Shown here piece after piece: positions 28,438-36,985 of a stretch of 64,000 nt of DNA; the stretch's first letter is position 1; the number at the start of each line of letters is the position of its first letter. Origin of the DNA: Vibrio atlanticus (GTDB lineage Bacteria; Pseudomonadota; Gammaproteobacteria; Enterobacterales; Vibrionaceae). The position numbers and the translations under genes are program-made. Below the pieces are notes generated by a model, which was not told the DNA's origin, ran no database searches, and saw only the letters and a program-made list of their open reading frames with translations. Location: NCBI RefSeq assembly GCF_024347315.1, contig NZ_AP025460.1, positions 1,922,001 through 1,986,000 of the forward strand. Reading direction: 5' to 3'.

Positions 28438-29253
28438 TTATGTCACTGTAACGCGATGCATCTTTCTTGGAGTATCGCCGTAATCAATCACCGCGTAATG
28501 TTGCGTTACCCTATTGTCCCAAATAGCCATTGATCCCTTGTCCCATTTGAAACGGACTTGAAACTCAGGGCGTCGTGCAATTTCAAACAGTTGGTAAAGT
28601 AAAACATCACTATCTTGTCGGTCGAGCTCGTTGATATAACGAGTAAACTGTTCATTGATATAAAGTGTTTCTTTACCGGTTTCCGGATGGCTCTGAACAA
28701 CAGGATGGATTACAGGTGGATTTTTCTGCGCGGTTTTAAGTAGTGATTTGTGCCAATCAAGCTCTATCTGATCTGACTCAACTCCCTCGAAAGCCACCAG
28801 CGAATGAGTCGCAGACAACCCTCTCAGCTTTGCTTTCATGTCTTCATCTAATGACTCGAAAACCGCCGTCATCGAACACCAAATCGTATCCCCACCGGTG
28901 CTTGGAATATGTTGAGCATGCAACAAAGAAGCTTTCGATGGCACTTTGCGCCAGGTTAGATCCGTATGCCAATAGCTTTCCATGGGTGCATTACCACAGG
29001 TTGTTTCGATGACACTCACCTGAGGTGCGCTTTCGACGCGAGGAAAGAAGGGATGCGCAGGCTCGAGCTGTCCAAATCGCTCTGCAATCATCAAGTGTTG
29101 TTCTGGTGAGAGTACTTGATCACCTAGGAAGATTACTTTATGGGTAATCAGCGCCTGATAAACCTCATCGAGCTCAGTCACACTGCATGTGGCGAGATCG
29201 ACTCCATGGATTCGCGCACCGATATGAGGGGTAACTTGTTCTATTTTCGCCAT
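28438..29253 (-). CDS. TauD/TfdA-family Fe(II)/2-oxoglutarate dioxygenase
   Basis: A 271-residue cytoplasmic oxygenase. The iron ligands are His96 and Asp98 in YWHTDLTW and His252 in NRVTQHYAVIDY, with a conserved Arg267 (MHRVTVT) for 2-oxoglutarate. The length and motifs match taurine dioxygenase, but no sulfonate transport genes are nearby, so the substrate may be another sulfonate or carboxylate. The gene stands alone. A (CAGTCT) repeat lies in its leader. Confidence 0.88.
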   Translation of the reverse strand: MAKIEQVTPHIGARIHGVDLATCSVTELDEVYQALITHKVIFLGDQVLSPEQHLMIAERFGQLEPAHPFFPRVESAPQVSVIETTCGNAPMESYWHTDLTWRKVPSKASLLHAQHIPSTGGDTIWCSMTAVFESLDEDMKAKLRGLSATHSLVAFEGVESDQIELDWHKSLLKTAQKNPPVIHPVVQSHPETGKETLYINEQFTRYINELDRQDSDVLLYQLFEIARRPEFQVRFKWDKGSMAIWDNRVTQHYAVIDYGDTPRKMHRVTVT

Positions 29254-29762
29254 ACTTTTTCTTTTTGGTTTTCTCTAAGTTGAGTTGGAGACTGAGACTG
29301 AGACTGAGAGGAATAGCCTGTTATTAAACCGGACAAATACAACATTTCTTTCAACACTGTACGTTCCAAAAGAAAGTCTCACTTTAATAAGAACAAGGCC
29401 ATCTAAAAAAAGAGCCCCTACATAGGAGCTCTTTTCGTTTTTTGATACTTCCTGTATCCATAGACAAGTCCAATCTGTAGTACTTTCACTGAAAGCCAGA
29501 TCATCGATATCTCCAGTTGTGTATCAACTTAAATGTAACACAATCTCCAGGCTTTTCTAAAACACAACAGAGATAATGAGTTTAGTCCCACTCCATCTCA
29601 CCACTCAGCACTTGTTCGATGTCATCAAGATGGAAGGAATCTCGACATTAACGATACTGATGTGGAATAAGTATTATTAATTTTACTTATGCAAAACTAC
29701 ATTCTATCTTGGCTGCATTATACAACACCATAAACAAACGCAATTACGCAGGGAAAAAGACG
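29254..29762. other. intergenic with hexamer repeat, orphan terminator and possible gene relic
   Basis: A spacer of about 510 bp between divergent genes. It holds a GAGACT hexamer in three copies (29288-29305, in the tauD-like leader), a hairpin terminator at 29408-29435 that serves no visible gene, and on the minus strand at 29582-29647 a 21-codon open tail ending DDIEQVLSGEMEWD that reads like the C-terminus of a lost protein. Confidence 0.5.
29408..29438. terminator. orphan intrinsic terminator
   Basis: AAAAGAGC (29408-29415) / GCTCTTTT (29428-29435) with an inner CCT/AGG helix. Both strands have T-runs. No gene ends here, so it may end a small RNA or be left over from a lost gene. Confidence 0.65.
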
Positions 29763-30164
29763 ATGACCGCCATTACCGATTTAGACATTCTGCTAAAGTC
29801 CATGTCACCAGAGCTCATTGAAGGTGATTATGTTTTTTGTACTGTAGACGGGGGATTGGGAGATTATGTTCAACTCGAACCAATCGCGACCTTTCGTGAA
29901 AAGGAAAGTTTAACACTGGTTCTTGAAGAAGGCGTTGCGACCAAAGCTCAGTTAGACTTCGACGGTGTATTTAGCCTGATAACTTTATCGGTCCACTCGA
30001 GTCTTGAAGCGGTTGGATTAACAGCGGCTTTTGCCACCAAGCTAGGTTCATACGGCATTAGCGCAAACGTAATTGCTGGTTATTACCATGACCATATCTT
30101 CGTTCAGAAAGAGAAAGCAGAAACTGCAATGAGTGCGCTGAAAGAGTTTTCAGAAACTGATTAA
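29763..30164 (+). CDS. ACT domain-containing protein
   Basis: A 133-residue cytoplasmic protein. The C-terminal half reads as an ACT-type ligand-binding fold (ITLSVHSSLEAVGLTAAFATKL then GISANVIAGYYHDHIFV), preceded by a small N-terminal domain (DYVFCTVDGG). This is the two-ACT CASTOR/ACT_7-like layout, which usually binds amino acids. The start at 29763 is favoured by AGGGAAAAAG upstream and by the family-typical MTAITDLD N-terminus. No partner enzyme is adjacent, so the role is unknown. Confidence 0.8.
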   Translation: MTAITDLDILLKSMSPELIEGDYVFCTVDGGLGDYVQLEPIATFREKESLTLVLEEGVATKAQLDFDGVFSLITLSVHSSLEAVGLTAAFATKLGSYGISANVIAGYYHDHIFVQKEKAETAMSALKEFSETD

Positions 30165-30194
30165 TAAATAATTTGATTACTCACAAATACAAAA

Positions 30195-30220
30195 AAAGCG
30201 ACGTAATCTACGTCGCTTTG
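30195..30220. terminator. bidirectional terminator
   Basis: AAAGCGACGTA / TACGTCGCTTT, a perfect 11-bp stem with a 3-nt loop and an A-run on the left, between the convergent ACT and chemoreceptor genes. Confidence 0.88.
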
Positions 30221-30270
30221 ACTTATTGCTTAACAATCACTCACTGATCAGGCATCAGTGAGTGACACAG

Positions 30271-32157
30271 TTAAGCAAGCTTAAAAGTCGCCACTTTGTC
30301 ACTTAAACCAGCGGCTTGGCTCTTAAGTTCGTTCGACTCAGTTAAGCTGTCCTGTGCGCCCACAACTAAGTGGTCCGTAACATCTTTAATGGTCGTAATG
30401 TTCTGAGTAATTTCACCCGTCACGTGCGTTTGCTCTTCTGCTGCGGTAGCAATTTGAGTCGCCATATCACTAATCAAAGCCACCGCTGTGTTGATCTCTT
30501 CTAGCGCATGTGAAGCTCGGTCGGCATCTTCGACGGAATGTATTGCCAGTTTCGAGCTGCTCTCCATAAGATCAACCGCTTGAGCCGTTGTGCGTTGTAA
30601 AACATCAATCGTTGACTTTATCTCTTCTGTTGAAGAGTGAGTTCGTTGAGAAAGCACACGTACTTCATCTGCAACTACAGCAAAACCACGACCTTGTTCA
30701 CCAGCACGCGCCGCTTCAATCGCAGCATTCAAAGCAAGCAAGTTAGTTTGCTCTGCAATACCTTGAATCGTAGCAAGTACCGTCGAAATCTCTTGAGCAT
30801 GCTTGTTTAGCTCACTGATCACATTACCTGCTTCATTCACTTCATTGGCAAGGTTATTGATAGAACCTTTGGTATCGACAACCAGGGCGTGACCGCTATT
30901 AGTGCTTGTCGCAGAGTCTTGTGCCGCTTTTGCTGTTTGCTCAGCATGCGATGCAATCTCTTGCGTTGCACTCGCCATTTCCGTTACAGCCGTCGCCACC
31001 ATGGTGATCTCTTGCTGTTGATGATTAAGCTCATCCACCGAACGATTCGCTCGCTGAGTACTTTTCTCTGACTGGCTGTTAAGCTGCTCTGATTGCCCAC
31101 GAATATGACCAATCAACTGCTGTAAACTTCCTACAAAAGTGTTGAAGTTCTGTGCTAGTTCTCCTACTTCATCTTGGTTCTCAACATGAATACGCTGAGT
31201 TAAATCACCACTACCATTAGCGATCTGCGCCAGTGCTTGAGACACATGGTTCAACGGACGGAACAGAATAGTACACAGCAGGTTAAACAATATGGTACAT
31301 ACAATCACAACCAACAGTGTCACCAACACTTGACCGATCACCGCATCAAATAACGGTGCAACCAAAGAGTCATGATTAACAACACTGATAGTAATCAGGC
31401 TTGTACCATCAATCGCACGTGCGTACAAAACATAGTCGCTGCCATTTAACTCGATAGCCGTGTCTTTACCGCTAGTCAGTGCCTTCTGTACATCAGAAAA
31501 ATCTAGCCCTAGCGAGCTAATGTTCTCATTCAGCAACTTTGTATCAGCGTGCGTGTAAACCGTGCCTTTGTTGGTCGCGATAAACATGTAGCCTTCGCCT
31601 GGAAGAATCACTTTTTCAAGGCTGTTTAGAATGTCGGTAATTTCTACATCAGCACCTAAAACGACCTGCTGGCCATGCAGTTGCATTGCAGTACCCAACG
31701 ACACAACGTTCGCCCCAGTTGCCGCGGCAACCGTTGGGTTATCCATGAACACCTTACTTGGGTTCGCAACCGCATTGGTGTACCAACCCCATACGCGTGG
31801 ATCATCATTGCCCGGTGGCAACACTACGCCATTCGCATTTTTTTGCGAGCCATCAGGGAACGCTAAGAACACATTATCAAACGAGCCTGAATCACGAACC
31901 TGCTTCAGGTGAGTGACCAAGCTTTCTTGTTGTGACTCCTTCGAAAGTGAAGTAAGCGCACGCTCTTTGGATAAGATCCAATCCGATACATATTGATTGT
32001 AAGAAGCTGACGCACCTTCTAAGCGCTGTTCAACTTCAATATCCAACCGTTGCAATGAAGCACGAAAAGACAATACCTCGACCAAAATCCCCCCCAGGAT
32101 AATGGCCATGCTAGCAGAGATCGCCAGCTTATTTTTAAGCGAGAGTTTCTTGAACAT
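30271..32157 (-). CDS. methyl-accepting chemotaxis protein with dCache sensor
   Basis: A 628-residue receptor. A first membrane helix (about 9-30), a periplasmic dCache-type domain (about 35-275) with DDPRVWGWYTNA and MDNPTVAAATG, a second helix, a HAMP domain (RPLNHVSQALAQIANGSGDLTQR) and a long coiled-coil signalling domain with the conserved tip EQTNLLALNAAIEAARAGEQGRGFAVVADEVR. The R-x-W-x-W-Y pattern is like that of amino-acid-binding dCache receptors, so amino acids are possible ligands (inference). The start at 32157 gives the normal short cytoplasmic N-terminus; an upstream start would add 21 unlikely residues. Confidence 0.93.
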   Translation of the reverse strand: MFKKLSLKNKLAISASMAIILGGILVEVLSFRASLQRLDIEVEQRLEGASASYNQYVSDWILSKERALTSLSKESQQESLVTHLKQVRDSGSFDNVFLAFPDGSQKNANGVVLPPGNDDPRVWGWYTNAVANPSKVFMDNPTVAAATGANVVSLGTAMQLHGQQVVLGADVEITDILNSLEKVILPGEGYMFIATNKGTVYTHADTKLLNENISSLGLDFSDVQKALTSGKDTAIELNGSDYVLYARAIDGTSLITISVVNHDSLVAPLFDAVIGQVLVTLLVVIVCTILFNLLCTILFRPLNHVSQALAQIANGSGDLTQRIHVENQDEVGELAQNFNTFVGSLQQLIGHIRGQSEQLNSQSEKSTQRANRSVDELNHQQQEITMVATAVTEMASATQEIASHAEQTAKAAQDSATSTNSGHALVVDTKGSINNLANEVNEAGNVISELNKHAQEISTVLATIQGIAEQTNLLALNAAIEAARAGEQGRGFAVVADEVRVLSQRTHSSTEEIKSTIDVLQRTTAQAVDLMESSSKLAIHSVEDADRASHALEEINTAVALISDMATQIATAAEEQTHVTGEITQNITTIKDVTDHLVVGAQDSLTESNELKSQAAGLSDKVATFKLA

Positions 32158-32188
32158 AGGAAACCTATAATTTGGAAGTAAAAACCGC

Positions 32189-32206
32189 GGTGACAAATTT
32201 GTCACC
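32189..32206. promoter_or_regulatory. 18-bp perfect palindrome in the chemoreceptor leader
   Basis: GGTGACAAATTTGTCACC lies 32-49 bp upstream of the chemoreceptor ATG. It could be an operator for an unidentified dimeric regulator or a leader hairpin near the ribosome site. Confidence 0.55.
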
Positions 32207-32221
32207 AACACAGTTTGCAAG

Positions 32222-32634
32222 CACCATTTATTTTACGCTTTAAAATAAATTAATAAACCATCCAAGGTTAATATCAGCAATATATGTGAGTAGGGGCACG
32301 CATAGCGAGACATTCACCAAGTAAATTATTGATTGCATGAGAAATTATACAGAACGGCCTGTTGGAGGATAATTAAGTTAAATACGCTCAACATAGCGTT
32401 GTTAACTAGACGAAAAATAGAAAAGGACCCAACACATAACGTTCAGCCCTTTATTTCTCGTCATTTAAACCCAACGGCATTCTTATTTCCATCAGATCAA
32501 TATTTATATTCGATTACTTAGATTTCACCGAAGTTGGGGTTAGTTAATAATCGCTTTAATTACTTTACTAACTATTAGTTTTGTCAGTTATTGTATTTTC
32601 ACTTACCCAATACTAACTCAACAACCAACGACTA
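32222..32634. other. intergenic, no gene supported
   Basis: About 410 bp of AT-rich sequence. A 62-codon plus-strand frame at 32333 lacks a ribosome site and family resemblance. No repeat or strong hairpin was seen. Confidence 0.5.
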
Positions 32635-32778
32635 CTAGTTGTTCGTCACAGAAAGTTTGTAGCCCAAATGTTGAACATTCACATCAGCGTAGCCTAGAGC
32701 AACGGCATAGTCTGCTGCGTTTGTTAAAGCAGAAAACATGATTGAAACGGCTAGTGTTATAAACATACTCATTTTCAT
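32635..32778 (-). CDS. 47-residue secreted peptide or outer-membrane protein remnant
   Basis: A short ORF with a clean signal peptide (MKMSMFITLAVSIMFSALTNA, cut before ADYAV) and a good ribosome site AAGGAACAAAAT. The mature part is only about 26 residues (AVALGYADVNVQHLGYKL) and resembles the first beta-strand of an OmpX/Ail-type barrel. It is either a short secreted peptide or what remains after a nonsense mutation or deletion. It stands alone, between the chemoreceptor and the cytochrome gene. Confidence 0.45.
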   Translation of the reverse strand: MKMSMFITLAVSIMFSALTNAADYAVALGYADVNVQHLGYKLSVTNN

Positions 32779-32850
32779 ATTTTGTTCCTTTTTGGCTAAA
32801 TAATTTTAACTGGTTAAATGGAGTTAGTTAATTGAACGGACTGAATGTTA

Positions 32851-33312
32851 TTACCAACGTGAGCGATATGAACGATGGCAACTTTTGCAAGTCGCCTGCG
32901 CTGCTTCTAATCCTGATTCCGCCAGTGATACATCACCTTGTTGGCTACCTTGATAGAGTTCTTGGAACCCTTGATTCATTTGACTTAGTAGTCGTTCGAA
33001 TTTTTCAGGCTCACTCCACACACTCTCTTTAGCTTTACTTCCCTCTTGGCTGCCCACCGGAAATGACGTCAGTAACAACTCGCTATGAGCTGTTAGCTCT
33101 AAACTTGTTTCTTCTAATACCTGCCAACTCGTATCGTTGCCATCTAATAAGTCTTTGGCTTGCTCAATCAAGGTTTCAACTTGTGTAAATGCGTATTGGC
33201 GCTCTTCAATTTGGTTCGCATGATCTTGTGATGCCAAAGCGTGGGTACTAAGTAAAACGGTTGTAGTACACAGTAGGCTCACCAATCTCTTGTGCGTCAT
33301 TCTCTTGTTCAT
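32851..33312 (-). CDS. periplasmic cytochrome c' / c556-type protein
   Basis: A 153-residue secreted protein. It has a signal peptide (MNKRMTHKRLVSLLCTTTVLLS, cleaved after ALA) and a single haem motif CKSCH at residues 142-146, close to the C-terminus, as in the four-helix class II cytochromes c. Such proteins bind NO or act in electron transfer. The start at 33312 has AGGAGAG upstream. It is divergent from a cytochrome b561 gene across a large palindrome; cytochrome c'/b561 neighbours are common, and b561 may pass electrons to it. Confidence 0.88.
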   Translation of the reverse strand: MNKRMTHKRLVSLLCTTTVLLSTHALASQDHANQIEERQYAFTQVETLIEQAKDLLDGNDTSWQVLEETSLELTAHSELLLTSFPVGSQEGSKAKESVWSEPEKFERLLSQMNQGFQELYQGSQQGDVSLAESGLEAAQATCKSCHRSYRSRW

Positions 33313-33441
33313 ACTGATCTCTCCTCGCTTCATATAGCTTTTGTTGTCTGGTTTCGATACAGACATCGATGATTCGTTTCGATGTTCCGTTTTGCTCTGA
33401 TGTCTGTGTTTCTTTGATGCCTGTGTTTCCTTGATAAAGTC

Positions 33442-33487
33442 AATTTACACGGCAATAGTTGCAATTGCAACTATTGCTGTGTAAATT
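33442..33487. promoter_or_regulatory. 46-bp dyad in the divergent cytochrome promoter
   Basis: Near-perfect palindrome: outer arms AATTTACAC (33442-33450) and GTGTAAATT (33479-33487), and an inner perfect 24-bp part at 33453-33476 centred on GTTGCAATTGCAAC. Only one base pair (33451/33478) is mismatched. It lies 48 bp before the b561 ATG and 130 bp before the c' ATG, so one regulator could control both. The regulator is unknown. Confidence 0.8.
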
Positions 33488-33534
33488 ACTGTAAAGCGAA
33501 CAGAGATTAAATAAACAAAAGAGAGAGTGAAACT

Positions 33535-34158
33535 ATGAAGATTTGGGATCTATCAACTCGCCTATACCATTGGACGCAAGCGGCGCTTTTCATGGGGTTA
33601 ATGGCATCGGGCATTTCAGGTAATGGACCCCACGTTCAACTTGGGCTAGCACTTATGACATTAATCGTTTGGCGATTGGTCTGGGGTTGGGTGGGTAGCG
33701 AAACGAGCCGATTCAGACAGTTTTTACGACCACCTAAATCAGTAGTTCGTTATTTATTAGGAAAAGAAAAAGAAAAGCCAGGCCATAATCCTGCTGGCGG
33801 TTGGATGGTTATTACACTGTTATCAGCTTTAACTATTCAGTGTGTTTCTGGTTTAGCCTTAGCTGGGCTTCTTGATCACTTACCCTATGCAAATATCTGG
33901 TTGAATGACTCCGTGTTTTCATTATTGGAAAACATTCACCTCACTATGGTAAAAGTACTTCCAACTCTGGTTGCGTTACACGTCCTTGCTGTTTTGTTCT
34001 ACAAATTACGTTCAAAACCATTAACTTGGACAATGGTCACTGGCTTCCAAACAAAAATCGAACTTAATGGCAGTGTTACGTTTGTTTCTCAATGGCGTGC
34101 GTTAGGCGTACTAGCTTTAGCGGCGCTGCTCATCATTATGCTGACAGTGTTGGCGTAA
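33535..34158 (+). CDS. cytochrome b561 family protein
   Basis: A 207-residue inner-membrane dihaem protein with four main helices plus a C-terminal one. Candidate haem histidines are His12 (LYHWTQ), His33, His135 (LENIHLTM) and His149 (VALHVLA). The loop KPGHNPAGGW is typical of this b-type cytochrome group. It probably moves electrons from the quinone pool to a periplasmic acceptor, most likely the divergently encoded cytochrome c'. The start has AGAGAGAG upstream. Confidence 0.9.
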   Translation: MKIWDLSTRLYHWTQAALFMGLMASGISGNGPHVQLGLALMTLIVWRLVWGWVGSETSRFRQFLRPPKSVVRYLLGKEKEKPGHNPAGGWMVITLLSALTIQCVSGLALAGLLDHLPYANIWLNDSVFSLLENIHLTMVKVLPTLVALHVLAVLFYKLRSKPLTWTMVTGFQTKIELNGSVTFVSQWRALGVLALAALLIIMLTVLA

Positions 34159-34244
34159 ATTAATAGGTTTGACGAGTATAAAACCGGATGTACAAAAGGG
34201 GTAAGCCGACGACTTCTAAAAATCGTCTCGCGAATAGAGCGCGA

Positions 34245-34961
34245 CTAACCAAAATCTAACGTCAGCAACAATCGCGTCTCGTTAGATGAAGTTACGGGTG
34301 AGCAATGCACCAGACCCGCGTTTTCGTTGCCACTCCATCGCTCCCCTTTAAGCAATGCCACATCACCACTCGAAAGTTGCTCGATATCCGACTCATGACT
34401 GTACAAGCCTGACTCTGAATCTGGCTTTCCGTTACTCCCTCTTCCTAGTTTCGTACGGTCGACCAAGTCGTTTGGCAGCCATTGAGTGGCAACACCATGA
34501 TAGGTAGTCACTAAACGGCAAGGGACTTGGTCAACATGGAAGCGTGGACACATCGCTTTATTCAGAACCGCTAAACGGAGCCCTACTTCTTCAAGATCAA
34601 ACAAACAACAGAACATATCCACCAGCTCTACCATGTTTTCTAGTAGTGCTTTAGATGCGGTTTCGTCGGTAGCAAACTCCAATTTCTCATAGGCGTTGTC
34701 TGGAGACAGGCTCATAGATTTACTGAAGCTTGGATTCAAGACGATAAATTCACTGATTGCCATTGTTAAATCTTCATCAAATGTACGCTGCCAAATAGCA
34801 ATATTGACATCGCTTTGATAGATGTCTGCCAGCACCGTTGGCTGCTCAGAAGCGCTAAAGCATGGAGCATAATTCGCCTGCTCCTTGATACTCGCAGCAG
34901 AACCAATGTTAGGTGGCTGGTTATTATTGGTTGTCACAGGTTTCGTTAACACGGCATCCAT
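34245..34961 (-). CDS. DUF1826 family protein, probably Zur-controlled
   Basis: A 238-residue cytoplasmic protein. It matches DUF1826 by its central region (VDMFCCLFDLEEVGLRLAVLNKAMCPRFHVD, then CRLVTTYHG) and C-terminal GLVHCSPV...RLLLTLDFG. A His-x-Asp pair (FHVD) and a late His suggest a metal site like that of 2-oxoglutarate oxygenases, but no activity is established. From memory these genes often sit near zinc-responsive COG0523 genes. The start at 34961 has AAGGAG upstream. A 40-bp Zur-like palindrome stands 68 bp before it, so expression in zinc shortage is likely. Confidence 0.85.
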   Translation of the reverse strand: MDAVLTKPVTTNNNQPPNIGSAASIKEQANYAPCFSASEQPTVLADIYQSDVNIAIWQRTFDEDLTMAISEFIVLNPSFSKSMSLSPDNAYEKLEFATDETASKALLENMVELVDMFCCLFDLEEVGLRLAVLNKAMCPRFHVDQVPCRLVTTYHGVATQWLPNDLVDRTKLGRGSNGKPDSESGLYSHESDIEQLSSGDVALLKGERWSGNENAGLVHCSPVTSSNETRLLLTLDFG

Positions 34962-35028
34962 TACGTCATCTCCTTGATACATGCTTGATGTTTTCCTCTT
35001 ACCGATACGAACGTTATTCTCAGTAAGA

Positions 35029-35068
35029 GTGATATTTTAGTTATGTTATAACATAACTAAAATATCAC
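35029..35068. promoter_or_regulatory. 40-bp perfect palindrome, candidate Zur box
   Basis: A perfect dyad whose centre TATGTTATAACATA matches the gamma-proteobacterial Zur box core (TGTTATA-type half-sites). It lies 68-107 bp upstream of the DUF1826 ATG. The symmetry continues well beyond the usual Zur site, to GTGATATT / AATATCAC at the ends. Confidence 0.8.
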
Positions 35069-35381
35069 AAGCAACTTGCCGTACATGTTTCCAATTATAT
35101 GGATATGCCTTTGCAGCCTTAGGTAACTTGATGAATGTGGATCACTGCAGAAAAACGCGAAAGCTTAGCTATGGCGTTCATATAAATTGACTCACCAAAC
35201 AACTGCTTTCACATCATAAGCCCCAAGTTGGTCGAGAACTCAGACACGAAAGTGTTGAATTACGCGTTCTATAAGTTCAGAGATGTCGTTGATGTCACAT
35301 GTCGTTACACAGCATGACGTCTTAAGGCTTTACATCTTGAGCGAGGTAAACAACAATCCCTGAGAATAAATCCATAACATA
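35069..35381. other. intergenic, no gene seen
   Basis: About 310 bp between the Zur-like palindrome and the VC0807-type gene. It should hold the latter's promoter. No repeat, hairpin or small gene stood out. Confidence 0.45.
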
Positions 35382-36092
35382 ATGTATTTAGAAATTATGA
35401 GCAGCACAGAAAACAAAAAATCGAGTCCTCTTTTCGAAGTCGTATTTAACGTCTTTCTTCCTTCATTCATCTTAATGAAGTTCAGTGGAGAGGAGCACCT
35501 AGGAACTGGCTTAGCACTACTTGTCGCGCTTGCCTTCCCTATTGCTTACGGTGGTATGGAGTTAGTCCGCAACAAGAAGTTTAACTTCATCGCGGCACTT
35601 GGCTTTGTCAGCGTATTATTAACCGGCGGTATCGGCTTCTTCGAACTTGATACTCGTTGGTTAGCATTAAAAGAAGCATTAATACCCGGCCTAATTGGTT
35701 TAGCGGTTCTTGGCTCAACCTTCACTCGCTACCCGTTTATCCAAAAAGTTATCTTCACGCCTGCACTGTTAAACATATCTCTAATCGAAGAGCGTTTAAG
35801 AGAGTTTGGTAACCAAGCAGAGTTTAATCGTTGCCTAATGAAGTCAAACTACCTATTCGCTAGTACCTTCGCATTTTCTTCTGCGATGAACTACTTTCTT
35901 GCGACTTGGATTGTGACTAGCCCAGCAGGTACTGCAGCTTTTAATGAAGAATTGGGTAAGTTGACACTTTACAGCTACCCGGCCATCGCTATACCAAGTA
36001 TGTTGATGATGTTAGGTATCTTCTACTACATTTGGCGCCAAGTTCGCTCGATGACTTCGCTAAAAACGGAACAGATCTTTATTACTAAATAA
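35382..36092 (+). CDS. VC0807-family integral membrane protein
   Basis: A 236-residue inner-membrane protein with about six helices. The family is recognised from the VFLPSFILMKFSGEEHLGTGLALLVALAFPIAYGG opening and the segment FNRCLMKSNYLFASTFAFSSAMNYFLA. The function of the VC0807 family is unknown. The start could be 35382 or the in-frame ATG at 35397 (MSSTENKK); neither has a strong ribosome site. A terminator follows. No partner gene. Confidence 0.85.
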   Translation: MYLEIMSSTENKKSSPLFEVVFNVFLPSFILMKFSGEEHLGTGLALLVALAFPIAYGGMELVRNKKFNFIAALGFVSVLLTGGIGFFELDTRWLALKEALIPGLIGLAVLGSTFTRYPFIQKVIFTPALLNISLIEERLREFGNQAEFNRCLMKSNYLFASTFAFSSAMNYFLATWIVTSPAGTAAFNEELGKLTLYSYPAIAIPSMLMMLGIFYYIWRQVRSMTSLKTEQIFITK

Positions 36093-36173
36093 TTTTCGTT
36101 GCGTTAGCTCCGAGTACAAAACCGCTTCAAATACTCGATTGCTTTAAAAAACAGATTGCTTCAAAAAAGCATG

Positions 36174-36201
36174 AGCCCAGCACACACGCTGGGCTTTTTT
36201 G
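36174..36201 (+). terminator. intrinsic terminator
   Basis: AGCCCAGC / GCTGGGCT stem with a 6-nt loop and a T6 run, after the VC0807-type gene. The remainder of the spacer up to 36484 is AT-rich with no gene. Confidence 0.88.
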
Positions 36202-36484
36202 TCTGTTCTACATACAGAAAAATATTAACTTTCAATTGATATCATGAATTAATTTAAACAAAACGATGTTCATTTTCATGACTCACTGTCCATAACTGGC
36301 CGAAAACAAGTAATAGTCAATGATTTGCATTGAATGAGGCGTGATATGTTTTTATAATCAACTTCGTTTGTTACTTTACAAAGTTCAATCCTAGCAATGA
36401 CATAACTTCAGTTCATATTGGTCATATTTAACCAATAGTTTGCAAAAACCAAACGCCAGACGAACTCGACAAGGAATTTAAAAC

Positions 36485-36760
36485 ATGAACAAATCTCAAT
36501 TAGTTGAACACATCGCAACTTCTGCTGACATCTCAAAAGAGCAAGCAGGCACAGCACTCAATGCACTCGTTGAAGGCATCTCGACTACGCTTGCTAATGG
36601 CGACGATGTATCTATCCTTGGATTTGGTAGCTTTAAAGTGAATAGCCGCGCTGCTCGCACTGGTCGCAATCCAAGAACTGGAGAAGAGATTCAAATCTCA
36701 GCGTCAAAAACACCAGCATTTAAAGCAGGTAAAGCACTAAAAGAGACATGCAACCTGTAA
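36485..36760 (+). CDS. HU-family DNA-binding protein
   Basis: A 91-residue DNABII protein. It has the [11 protein letters not shown] start, the GFGSFKV strand and the DNA arm [17 protein letters not shown] with the intercalating proline. It is HU-like rather than IHF and differs from a standard HupA/HupB in its C-terminus (KALKETCNL, including a cysteine). It may be a secondary HU paralogue. It is followed 26 bp later by a 47-codon ORF and then a terminator, so both are probably co-transcribed. Confidence 0.9.
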   Translation: MNKSQLVEHIATSADISKEQAGTALNALVEGISTTLANGDDVSILGFGSFKVNSRAARTGRNPRTGEEIQISASKTPAFKAGKALKETCNL

Positions 36761-36786
36761 GATAGAAAATACAAGGAAGGTTACCG

Positions 36787-36930
36787 ATGACAACTAAGGA
36801 AAAAACAAAAACGAGCCGCAGTAAAAAAGCCGGCAAGTCAACCAAAGCACAAGCTGAAGGGCCTAAGGCTCGTCAACGCATTGAAGAGCTTCTCGAAGAG
36901 CGTGAATTGGCCAAACTGTTAGAACTATAG
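36787..36930 (+). CDS. 47-residue basic/coiled-coil small protein in HU operon
   Basis: A short ORF (MTTKEKTKTSRSKKAGKS at the start, LLEERELAKLLEL at the end). The first half is lysine-rich and disordered, the second a charged amphipathic helix. It has a good ribosome site AAGGAAGG and lies between the HU-like gene and a terminator, so it is probably real. The C-terminal helix recalls the small PA3496-type proteins, a weak resemblance. It may accompany the HU protein on DNA or RNA, but this is not shown. Confidence 0.6.
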   Translation: MTTKEKTKTSRSKKAGKSTKAQAEGPKARQRIEELLEERELAKLLEL

Positions 36931-36985
36931 TTTATGTAAGAACTAAAGTTTAAGTTTAAGCAAAGTGATAGTTTGTTGTCGTTCT

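Noticed and set aside
32333..32521. 62-codon frame in the chemoreceptor upstream spacer
   Set aside because: No ribosome site, ordinary AT-rich composition, no family match.
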